Positions 54,801 through 62,140 of a DNA stretch of 64,000 nt are shown in pieces. A program made the translations under genes and the position numbers. The notes beneath the pieces are model-generated. The model saw only the letters and a program-made list of their open reading frames with translations. It ran no database searches and had not been told where the DNA came from. Each line of letters starts with the position of its first letter. Positions within the stretch are counted from its first letter, which is position 1. Source of the DNA: Rugalucina vietnamica (lineage: Eukaryota > Mollusca > Bivalvia > Lucinida > Lucinidae); NCBI GenBank assembly GCA_964017185.1, contig OZ024879.1, positions 25,361,456 to 25,425,455 of the forward strand. The letters run 5' to 3'.

Positions 54801-55604
54801 GTGCTAATTTGTTGCAATTAACGGTTATAACTACAACGCTTAGTTTTAACGTGTTGACATGGTTTTAATGGTTGCAAATGCAAAGCTTAGTGTTTACGTG
54901 TTGTCATTAACGGTTTTAACTACAACGCTTAGTTTTAACGCATTGTAACCGCAATGCTTAGTGTTAACGTGTTGTCATTAACGGTTGCAACTGCAACGCT
55001 TAGTGTAAACATGTTGACACTAACGGTTGCAACTGCAATGTTAAGTGTTAACATGTTGACATAAACGGTTGCAACGTGTTAACGTGTTGAAATTAACGTA
55101 AACGAATGCTACACTTACTGTAATGTTGACACTAACGGTTGTAACTGCAACGCTTAGTTTTAACGTGTTGCCACTAACGCTTGCAACTGCAATGCTTAAT
55201 GTTAACGTGTTGCCTTTAAAGGTTGCAACTGCAACGGTTAATGCTTACATGTTGACACTAACGTTTGCAACTGCAACGCTTAGCTTTAACGTGTTGCCAC
55301 TAACGCTTAATGTTAACGTGTTGCCATTAAAGGTTGAAACTGTAACGGTTAGTGCTTACATGTTGACACTAACGTTTGCAACTGTTTTAACGGTTGCAAA
55401 TGCAAAGCTTAGTGTTTACGTGTTGCCATTAACGGTTTTAACTACAACGCTTAGTTTTAACGTGTTGACACGGTTTTAACGGTTGCAAATGCAAAGCTTA
55501 GTGTTTACGTGTTGTCATTAACGGTTTTAACTGCAACGCTTAGTTTTAACATGTTGCCACGGTATTAACGGTAAATTAAATTAAATAACAGCCACCGGAA
55601 ATTT

Positions 55605-55628
55605 TTTGCCAAACCGGTTTTTGGCAAA
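55605..55628. other. 9-bp inverted repeat near array edge
   Basis: TTTGCCAAA at 55,605-55,613 is followed by a six-base loop CCGGTT and by its exact complement TTTGGCAAA at 55,620-55,628. It begins 33 bp from the last satellite base. It could form a small hairpin or be a protein-binding dyad; no family is recognised. Confidence 0.7.
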
Positions 55629-55954
55629 CTCGCCTTGTAATTCTAGAAGAGTTAGAGGCTTTTAATCACTTGATTTATATAACATAGTGTTTATTAAGTA
55701 CATCCTATACCATTTGGAACATATCGTAAGCCGAGTGAGCAGCTTTTTCTCAATAGGCGCCCACTCAGTTGCCCGAACTTAGTCTCCATCTCATTACATG
55801 TACATCAAGGTCCAGGAGCTAGACTAACCCGAACTTAACTAAAGCTATGAAAACGTATATAAGTTCAAGCAGCGCAAAAATTGACTCCAAAACATAAAAC
55901 AAATAGACTACTACAAAAGTATCGCCTTGGAATGTTCAGTAATATAAAACTACC

Positions 55955-55966
55955 GGGGGGGGGGGG
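55955..55966 (+). repeat. G12 homopolymer
   Basis: Twelve consecutive G follow TACC and precede AGCT. This is a simple repeat, prone to length error in sequencing. Confidence 0.95.
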
Positions 55967-57052
55967 AGCTTAAACCGGTTTTACAGGGCCCTAGCATCAT
56001 CTTCTGCAGTGGTTCATAACATTTAGTTAGTTGTTCGGTCCTCGTGGTGAATTTTAAACTAGATAAGAGCTGTCGCAGGACAGCGTGCTCGACTGCTTCT
56101 GACCTTTTTCAAACATAAGGCCAAACCCGACCAGTAACCCAAAGCATTATGCTCAAACATCTTTTTGCCTTGATGCAATAAGGCAAAATCACTGAACTAT
56201 GAAAGTTAACTATAACTACCTAAGATTTAGAGGTCTCACTCATATTGTGAAAGAAGTGTGTTCATATACCAACTGAGTGCCAAGACACAAGGCAAAATCA
56301 CTGAACTGTGAAATAAGGTCACACTGACCTATAAGTATTTCAGGGTCAAAGGTCTAGTGATACTTACTCATAATGTGAAAGAATTATGATCATATACCCA
56401 TTCAGTGTTGAGATATAAAGCAAAATCACTGAACCATGAACTTACGTCATAGTGACCTATACGTATGTTTGGGTTAAAGGTCTGGTCATACTCATTCATA
56501 ATCAGAAAGAAGTATGAAAAAATAGCAACTGAGTGTCGAGATATAAGTCAAAATCACTGAACCATGAAATTAGGTCACAGTGACCCAGGAATACATATCA
56601 TGAAAGAAGTATGTCCATATACCAATTGAGTGCTCAGATATAAAGGAAAATCACTGAACCGTGAAATTAGGTCATATTGACCTAGGACTACTTTAGGGTC
56701 AAAGGTCTTGTCATACGCAAATATAGTGTGAAAGAAGTTTGTTCATAAACCACTTGAGTGCTGAGATATAAGGCAAAGACACTGAACCATGAAATTAGGT
56801 CACAGTGACCTATAAGTATATTGGGGTCAAAGGTCTGGTCATACACATGCATATCGTAAAAGAAGTATGTCCATATACCAATTGAGTGCCCAGATATAAA
56901 GGAAAATCACTGAACCGTGAAATTAGGTCATATTGACGTAGGACTACTTTAGGGTCAAAGGTCTTGTCATACGCAAACATAGTGTGAAAGAAGTCTGTTC
57001 ATAAACCACTTGAGTGCTGAGATATAAGGCAAAGTCACTGAACCGTGAAATT

Positions 57053-57067
57053 AGGTCACAGTGACCT
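57053..57067. promoter_or_regulatory. AGGTCACAGTGACCT palindrome (estrogen-response-element consensus)
   Basis: AGGTCACAGTGACCT is a perfect inverted repeat of AGGTCA with a 3-bp spacer. By known motif definitions this is the consensus site of estrogen-receptor-type nuclear receptors. The identical 15-mer occurs at 56,797-56,811 and 57,309-57,323. Variants with perfect half-sites but other spacers lie at 56,316-56,330, 56,669-56,683 and 57,181-57,195. The match to the motif is direct; that anything binds here is inference, since the sites belong to minisatellite units. Confidence 0.55.
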
Positions 57068-57207
57068 ATAAGTATATTGGGGTCAAAGGTCTGGTCATAC
57101 TCACTCATAATCTGAAAAAAGTATGAAAATATACTAATTGAGTGTCAAGATATAAGGCAAAATCACTGAACCATGAAATTAGGTCACTGTGACCTAGGAC
57201 TACTTCA

Positions 57208-57220
57208 GGGTCAAAGGTCT
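57208..57220. promoter_or_regulatory. DR1-like GGGTCAAAGGTCT repeated per minisatellite unit
   Basis: GGGTCA and AGGTCT stand as a direct repeat spaced by one base, close to the DR1 element (AGGTCA-n-AGGTCA) bound by RXR, HNF4 and COUP-TF receptors. The same 13-mer starts at 56,343, 56,696, 56,824, 56,952, 57,080 and 57,208, with decayed forms at 56,471 and 57,336. It lies shortly 3' of the palindromic motif in each unit. Confidence 0.5.
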
Positions 57221-57540
57221 TGTCATACGCAAACATACTTTGAAAGAAGTTTGTTCATAAACCATTTGAGTACCGAGATATAAGGCAAAATCAATGAACC
57301 GTGAAATTAGGTCACAGTGACCTATAAGTATATTGGGGTCAAAGACCTGGTTGTACACACTCACAATCTGAAAGAAGTAAGAAAATATACTAATTGAGTG
57401 TCAAGATAAAATCACTGAACCATGGAAAGAAGGTCAACCGACCTTTACCGTCATGACACACAAGTCAGTGTCACAAAATCAAAAGATGAATGACCAACCA
57501 TCTTCATAATTGTTTCTATTAAGAAATAAAAAGAAAAAAA

Positions 57541-58200
57541 AATCGGGGAGTTCTAGATTTTGACCTCTAGCCCCGCCCCCCTGACTCCGACCCAGAGGTC
57601 CGATGTCATGGAACCTAAAGTGTATGAAGTATGAATGCTTTATGATAAGTTGTTGTCAAGATATGGACTCCTTGTAAGTACATCTATTTTTTTACAGAGT
57701 TCTAGTTTTTAACCTCCAGCCCCACCTCCCAGGCATGGACCCAGAGGTCAGATGCCATGAAACGAAACTCAACTCAGGGTACATATGGTCCGAGTATGAA
57801 AGCCCTCTGATAAAAAGTTTTCAAGATATAGACTTCTAGAATACTGTATCACAGAAAAGCCATTATTATTAATGGTGTTCTAGATTTTAACCTCTAGCCC
57901 CACCCCCTGGCATGGACCCAGGGATCTGATGCCATGGAATGAAAGCTGACCCTACAGGGTGTCAATGGCCCAAGTATCAATGCTTTCTGGTGAGTGGTTG
58001 TCAAGATATGGACTTCTAGAAAACTTTAACACAATAATTGCCATTTTTGAAGATGTTCTAGATTTTAACCTCCAGCCCCACCCCCTGGCCTGGACCCAGG
58101 GGCCCGATGCCATGGAATGAAAGCTAACCCTACAGGGTATCTATGGTCCAAGTATGAATGCTTTCTGATGAGTGGTTGTCAAGATATGGACTTCTAGAAA
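57541..58200. repeat. ~178-bp tandem repeat, four units
   Basis: The phrase TTCTAGATTTTAACCTCTAG (with variants) starts at 57,551, 57,700, 57,878 and 58,056, giving intervals of 149, 178 and 178 bp. Each unit continues with CCCCACCCCCTGG, a GGACCCAGGG segment, GATGCCATGGAATGAAAGCT and TCAAGATATGGACTTCTAGA. The last two units are the most alike. The tract runs directly into a CpG-rich tract and a terminal hairpin, so it is probably the body of a dispersed repeat element of the kind also starting at 63,440. Confidence 0.88.
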
Positions 58201-58215
58201 ACTTTAACGCAAGTG

Positions 58216-58268
58216 TGACGCGCACGGGAACGCGCACGCACACGCGCACGGGAACGGGAACGTGGACG
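58216..58268. repeat. CpG-rich simple repeat
   Basis: A degenerate mix of ACGCGC, ACGGGA and ACGTGG hexamers is far richer in CpG than its surroundings. It creates overlapping open frames on both strands (58,130-58,360 minus; 58,158-58,343 plus) that I reject as genes. Confidence 0.8.
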
Positions 58269-58285
58269 ACCGGGGTGACTGCAAT

Positions 58286-58313
58286 AGCTCTATGCACTTC
58301 GTGCAGTCGAGCT
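58286..58313. other. Terminal hairpin of dispersed repeat
   Basis: AGCTC (58,286-58,290) pairs with GAGCT (58,309-58,313), and GCAC (58,294-58,297) pairs with GTGC (58,301-58,304) around a TTC loop, with a small internal bulge. It is followed by AAAAATG. Its architecture matches the larger hairpin at 63,440-63,474, suggesting the right end of a related element. Confidence 0.65.
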
Positions 58314-58320
58314 AAAAATG

Positions 58321-58861
58321 AATCATCATGGACAAACAAATAAATCATGATAACCACCATGATGAATCAATTTAAACGAGTACTCGCAGATTCAGTAAGC
58401 TGCCCAACGATGGAGATCCCCGGGCGCCGAATATCTTACTGAAATCCGGAGCAAAAGAAAAACATCAGTTGAACCCCGATTGGCCAAGCAGCAGACAAGA
58501 AGCCTGGCCCCAACCAACTAAAATGAATAGCTTTATGTCGGGGCCATCGTAGAGTCTGATGCCACACCCACCGGCGTGCAATTAAAGAAGGCAGCGTAGT
58601 TATCAACCATGGTTGGGTTAAAAACTAAGCATGCAGACTGTCGCATAGCATTTAAGTATGGGAGTTAGAGGAAAAATGCAAACTGAAGGATTTGAAAAAT
58701 AAAGCATTAAATGGATGTACGGGGAGACTTTTAGGGCCGCCACTCGGCATAACCACAAGAACTCTGATATTTAAAGGTACTTCCGTGCTCGGAAGTCAAG
58801 CAGTCCTGACAATAAGAATCATTTCAAAGTTCAGAGCACCAGAAAGCCATCAGAGATGCAT
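58321..58861. other. Stretch with no recognised gene
   Basis: Mixed-composition DNA. An open frame at 58,692-59,063 (plus) continues into the LINE fragment in the wrong frame and has no recognisable residues before it. I see no RNA gene and no repeat unit here. The first part could be the 5' portion of a decayed retrotransposon, but I cannot align it to anything. Confidence 0.5.
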
Positions 58862-59217
58862 ACTGCAACTACGACACTGGGTTTACTTCGGTGCAGTTTG
58901 GCTCTTGCACCTCGACATACAAAGGAAGCTGCATACAAAACATTGGTTCGTCCTCAGCTCGAGTATCCAACTCCTATTTGGCATCCCTGTAGTGACACTG
59001 AGACAGATAAGGTGGAGAAAGTGCTGCCATGTGGACCTGCAAGTGATGGAGGAACAAGAGTAGCGTCGACGATATGTTTGGCGAACGAGAGTGGCCATCC
59101 ATGGAGGACCGCAGGGTGAAGTCCCCCTTAACTTTCTTTTATAAGATTCATTCCGGTACAGTGTCTCTTGATAAAGATAGATATCTGACCCCAGCACCCT
59201 ACATAAGAAGTACCAGC
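58862..59217 (+). pseudogene. LINE reverse transcriptase C-terminal fragment (frameshifted)
   Basis: The first part reads TLGLLRCSLALAPRHTKEA, then AYKTLVRPQLEY and PIWHP. This is the conserved block following the catalytic palm in Jockey/CR1-like non-LTR retrotransposon polyproteins (family form LGFLRRNL...KE.AY..LVRP.LEYA..VWDP). The match then moves to another frame from about 59,053: SSVDDMFGEREWPSMEDRR, then FFYKIHSGTVSLDKDRYLTP. This is the family's usual C-terminal block (W..L..RR...L..LYKI.HG......YLTP). At least one frameshift breaks it and no catalytic YADD motif is present, so it is a dead fragment of about 115 codons. The exact clade is uncertain. Confidence 0.82.
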
Positions 59218-59218
59218 G

Positions 59219-59368
59219 CTCAAAAAGGGTGATAAGTGTGATCCCGTAAACTACAAGCCAATTTCACTGACCTGTATTTTGTGTAAAATTATGAAGCACA
59301 TTGTTGCCTCTAATGTTGCCCAGCATCTGAACAAACACAATATACTGTATGGCTTACAGCATGGCTTT
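59219..59368 (+). pseudogene. LINE reverse transcriptase N-terminal fragment
   Basis: In one frame from 59,222 it reads KKGDKCDPVNYKPISLTCI, followed by CKIMKHIVASNVAQHL and KHNILYGLQHGF. This is the start of the reverse-transcriptase domain in non-LTR elements (family form P.FKKGD..DP.NYRPISL....K..E.I....HL..H.....QHGF). The fragment is about 49 codons and stops at a T-run (from 59,366), before the motif that carries the first catalytic aspartate. It lies directly after a C-terminal fragment, the reverse of normal order, so two element copies or a rearrangement are involved. Confidence 0.82.
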
Positions 59369-60060
59369 TTTTTTCCTCAAGCTTCTCCGAGGGTGAGGTG
59401 TTGTGAAAAGACAGAAAGATGGCAATGATGAATGATAATGGATTAATGATGAAAGCACATTATTATTTGTTTTTATTTATCTTCACATATTATTACATAT
59501 TATTATTTCACATAACCCACATAAAAACTTTTTTTTTCTAAATTGTTTATAATTTGTGTTTAAATGAAAGAAGTTCAAAGTACAAGGGTTTAAAATATGA
59601 ATACATCAAAAGTATAGGTATTGTGATTTTACAAATTAAAATGATGTCTAGTTACTAGTATATACGTATAAACTGAGTTAACCTCCTTCATGTCTGGAGG
59701 GTCCAAGCACTGAAGTGTTTATATCGCAATGCTTAGATCTCCTCAAAGTATGAAGGAACACGATATCAAAATGTTTCAATGCTTTTTGTTTCATTTGAAT
59801 AGCTGCTGAGAGTTGCCTCTCTAGATTTTAACATGTAAACCATAGTTTTATTACACATAATTTTATTCATACTACAATATTTGCAGTAGAGTTGTAGAAG
59901 GAAGCATAGGTCTAGTGATGCAATACCCTTGCATAGACCGCTGATCCAGGAGAAGCTTGGCTTTTGTAAGAAACGCTCTTGCGAAACACAGTTACTTGAA
60001 CCTGTCAAGGAATTGTGCAGAAAAGTATCAAATTGTCCCGACCGAGTTGACTCATAAGAT
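59369..60060. other. AT-rich intergenic stretch, no feature seen
   Basis: Strongly AT-rich, with TTATTA-type runs at 59,460-59,520. The only open frame of note (59,766-60,008, minus, 80 codons) has no recognisable motif. I see no RNA gene, mobile-element terminus or clear tandem repeat. Confidence 0.6.
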
Positions 60061-60690
60061 ATGCTACTATGTCAGGTGGCCCATTCTATCCTATTCTATT
60101 CTATTCTCAAGGTAGGCCGAGTTGACCTGCTTCCTTATCAACGGCGTTCGATTATCAGCTGTGTCAGTTTGCTACACGAGTACGCCTTTCTGGCGGTGAT
60201 GCTTTCTTCAACCTGTGCAAGTTTGGATTTAAAACTTTCTTATGGTATCATATCATTATTCAAGTATGGAATAATTTTCTCACGAAACAGTGACATGAAC
60301 TTCAGCCTGAAAGAAAGCTTTACGGAAGAAAAACCTTCAAGAGGCTACATCTTGATATTGTCATAGGATTTCGCGAGTCATAGACATAGCGAATAGAAAA
60401 CAACAACAACATGCATTTATAAGGTGAGATGATATAATAATCTATGTATGGGCCGCTTATATTCAAGAACTGAATTTCTTTTGTCGGATATTCATGGGGG
60501 AATAAGACATCTAAATCAGTACATTGAACTGTCACGATTTGACTATCTCACCTACAAAACAACTCACCGACACAGTTTATGAGACAACTCGCCGACACTT
60601 TTGAAGACAGTTCAATGACTCTTGTTCAAAGTTAACGACTTGTAACTGATTATCATAATTGGTGATAATTCATAAATTTACCATTAGATA
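60061..60690. other. Intergenic stretch, no convincing gene
   Basis: It holds a short ATTCT-type microsatellite at about 60,085-60,110. A plus-strand open frame of 101 codons (60,061-60,366) resembles no family I know. Around 60,540-60,630 lie loose repeats of the words CTCACCGACA, GAGACAACTC and GAAGACAGTTCA, which resemble the degenerate repeat at 61,955-62,140. Nothing here supports expression. Confidence 0.5.
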
Positions 60691-61405
60691 TGTATGTATA
60701 CCTTGGTAAGTAGACCTAGGTAGGTAGACCTAAGTAAGTAAACCTTGGTAAGCAGACGTAGATAGTTAGACCTTGGTAGGTAGAAATAGGTTAGTAGACA
60801 TTGGAAGTAGACTTAGTATGTAGGTTTTGGTAGTAGACCTTGGTAGGTAGACCTTGGTAGGTAGATATTGGTTAATAGACCTAGTAGGTAGACTTTGGTA
60901 AGTCGACCTAGGTGGGTAGACCTTGGTAAGTAGACTTGGTAAGTAGACCATAGAAGGTAGACCTTGGTAAACAGACCTTTGTAAGTAGACCCCGGAAGTG
61001 AGACCTTGGTAAGTAGACCTAGTTCGATAGACTAAGGTAAGTAGACCTAGGTAGATAAACCTTGGTAAGTAGACCTAGGTATGTAGACATTGGAAGTAGA
61101 CCTAGGTATGTAGACCTTGGTAACTTGACCTTGGTAAGTAGACCTAGATAAGTAGACCTTGGAAGGTAGACCTAGATAGGTAGACTAAGACATAGGTAAG
61201 TAAACCTAGGAAAGGGAACCTTGGTAAGTAGACCCAGGTAGATAAACCTTGGTTAGTAGACTTAGGTAGGTAGACCTTGGAAAGTAGACCTAGGTAGGTA
61301 GACCTAGGTTGGTAGACCTAGTTAGGTAGGTAGACCTTGGTAGGCAGGTAGACCTTGGTAGTTAGGTAGACCTAGTTAGGTTTTTAGGTAGACCTAGGTA
61401 GGTAG
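60690..61405. repeat. 14-bp minisatellite, TAGACCTTGGTAAG type
   Basis: About fifty degenerate units of the form TAGACCTTGGTAAG or TAGACCTAGGTAGG fill this stretch, with frequent 1-2 bp indels and single substitutions (estimated from length, not counted). CCTAGG and CCTTGG alternate irregularly. The minus-strand open frame at 60,766-60,951 is only the translation of this repeat. Confidence 0.93.
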
Positions 61406-61429
61406 CTCCCTTAAATGTTTTCCTTCTGT

Positions 61430-61880
61430 TCCTTCAAACCTCAAATATTGTCCCCCAAAAATAACCAGGCACGCTATTCACGGCGTAATTTCCGTCTGTT
61501 CGAAACGTCTCGATAATTTCGCCGGTTACCTGCTTTAGGTACACCTCGCAGACGCTTGTTTTTTCGAGCGTTTATATTGCCTTGTTGACTGGTTTGCTAT
61601 AATACGAGGATTTTAACGGTGTAATTTCGAAAAACCAATCTTCATCGTCGTCTGCATTTGTAAATTGTGTATTTATCTTATATTTTTACATTTTGGAGAC
61701 AAATATGATCTGAAATAGGATATATGGAAATATGTTTGACAAAGAAAAATGTTCAGCCGAAAAAAGAAAACGAAAGTACAAATTTCCCGACATCTGAACG
61801 ACACATTGTCTGCGCATGCCGACAAAAATGTCTGCGCCCAACATTAATGGCCGCCTAACCGTCGGTTTTGTTCGGTAAGG
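61430..61880 (+). promoter_or_regulatory. Possible CpG-containing promoter and first-exon donor site
   Basis: This stretch has more CpG than its AT-rich neighbours. It contains TGCGCATGCC (61,811-61,820), close to the NRF1 motif GCGCATGCGC of housekeeping promoters. About 25 bp on is TTAATGGCCGCC, and then TTCG|GTAAGG at 61,875, a good match to a 5' splice site. Together these could mark a transcription start with a short first exon reading rightwards. No downstream coding exon is visible in the window and none of these motifs is decisive alone. Confidence 0.25.
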
Positions 61881-61925
61881 TATGTAGATTTTTTATTCTA
61901 AATTTCTTACGTACGTTTATCCTAA

Positions 61926-61949
61926 AGCAAACACACATGTGTGTTTGCT
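61926..61949. other. Perfect 24-bp palindrome
   Basis: The half-site AGCAAACACACA (61,926-61,937) is followed at once by its exact complement TGTGTGTTTGCT (61,938-61,949), with no spacer. It could be a dimeric protein-binding site or a slippage product of a CA/TG tract. It sits about 50 bp after the possible splice donor. Confidence 0.85.
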
Positions 61950-61954
61950 ATAAG

Positions 61955-62140
61955 ACAGTTTACTTTCACTGACATATTTAAGAATAATAGAGATATTAAG
62001 ACGATTCACCGACAGATTTAAGATTTCAATGACAATTTTAAGGCAGTCCATCGTCAATTTTGAAAGACAATTCACTCAGTTTCATTTACAGATTTAAGAT
62101 TTGAAAGACAATTTATAGACAGCTCACCGACAGGTTTAAT
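61955..62140. repeat. Degenerate GACAATTCACCGACAGATTTAAG-type repeat
   Basis: Words such as GATTCACCGACAGATTTAAG, CAATGACAATTTTAAGGC, GAAAGACAATTCACTC and GACAGCTCACCGACAGG recur at irregular spacing of about 20-45 bp. Similar words occur at 60,540-60,630, on the other side of the 14-bp minisatellite. The minisatellite may have expanded inside an older degenerate repeat tract. Confidence 0.6.

Larger units (their letters stand above)
1..55572. repeat. Giant 42-bp satellite array with higher-order structure
   Basis: The whole stretch is built from one degenerate monomer of 42 bp. A typical unit starts AACCGTTAATGACAACACG and ends AAGCGTTGCAGTTGC. By length it holds roughly 1,300 monomers (not counted one by one). 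Three length variants recur in fixed order: 47 bp (extra AACCA, AACCG or TACCG after AACCGTTAA), 27 bp (15 bp missing) and 60 bp (18 bp extra, AACCGTTAAAACAGTTGC). Together they form composite units of about 0.8 kb. The array runs off the left edge and ends abruptly at ...TATTAACGGT before AAATTAAATTAAATAAC. No non-satellite sequence longer than about 13 bp interrupts it. A centromeric, pericentromeric or heterochromatic role is inference from size and HOR structure only. Confidence 0.97.
46986..55572 (+). repeat. Satellite block, inverted orientation
   Basis: From 46,990 the same monomer appears as its reverse complement (CTGCAACGCTT...TTAACGTGTTGC), and the 14-residue open frames move to the plus strand. 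Examples are at 49,406-49,762, 51,695-52,051 and 53,409-53,765. HOR variants match those on the left, including the TGCTTCCATG form that is the complement of CATGGAAGCA at position 8. The block is therefore an inverted piece of the same array, not a different satellite. It ends at the right boundary of the array. Confidence 0.95.
55573..56150. other. Unique right flank of the satellite, no gene seen
   Basis: The satellite stops and gives way to AT-rich DNA starting AAATTAAATTAAATAAC. I see no open frame of note, no RNA gene and no recognisable mobile-element end. It contains a 9-bp inverted repeat close to the boundary and a run of 12 G. It serves as single-copy anchor sequence for locating the array. 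Confidence 0.7.
56160..57430. repeat. 128-bp minisatellite with nuclear-receptor-type motifs
   Basis: About ten tandem units are marked by ATCACTGAACC at 56,188, 56,297, 56,425, 56,553, 56,650, 56,778, 56,906, 57,034, 57,162, 57,290 and 57,411. Seven of the ten intervals are exactly 128 bp; the exceptions are 109, 97 and 121 bp. Each unit has a palindrome of type AGGTCAnnnTGACCT, then GGGTCAAAGGTCT, then a GAAAGAAGTATG segment, then ATTGAGTG and AGATATAAGGC. Units are clearly related but carry many substitutions. No coding potential is seen. Confidence 0.93.

Noticed and set aside
47206..55479. Plus-strand open frames right of the flip as genes
   Set aside because: They encode the same repeat peptides as the left block and exist only because the satellite is inverted there.
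1..55572. CRISPR array
   Set aside because: Units are contiguous, mutually related and of variable spacing. There are no unique spacers and the context is eukaryotic.
1..55572. CENP-B box
   Set aside because: I looked for the TTCG..GGAA..CGGG pattern in the monomer and its complement and did not find it.
58130..58360. Overlapping open frames on both strands (58,130-58,360 minus and 58,158-58,343 plus)
   Set aside because: Both are produced by the CpG-rich hexamer tract and the 178-bp repeat. Their peptides are low complexity (VRVCVRVPVRV, TRTGTRTHTRT).
58692..59063. 123-codon plus-strand frame
   Set aside because: It overlaps the LINE fragment in a different frame and lacks its conserved residues.
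58883..59197. 104-codon minus-strand frame
   Set aside because: Antisense shadow of the LINE C-terminal fragment.
60061..60366. 101-codon plus-strand frame starting MLLCQVAH
   Set aside because: It begins inside an ATTCT microsatellite and has no recognisable family, with no splice or promoter support.
60766..60951. 61-codon minus-strand frame rich in LPTKVY
   Set aside because: Direct translation of the 14-bp minisatellite.
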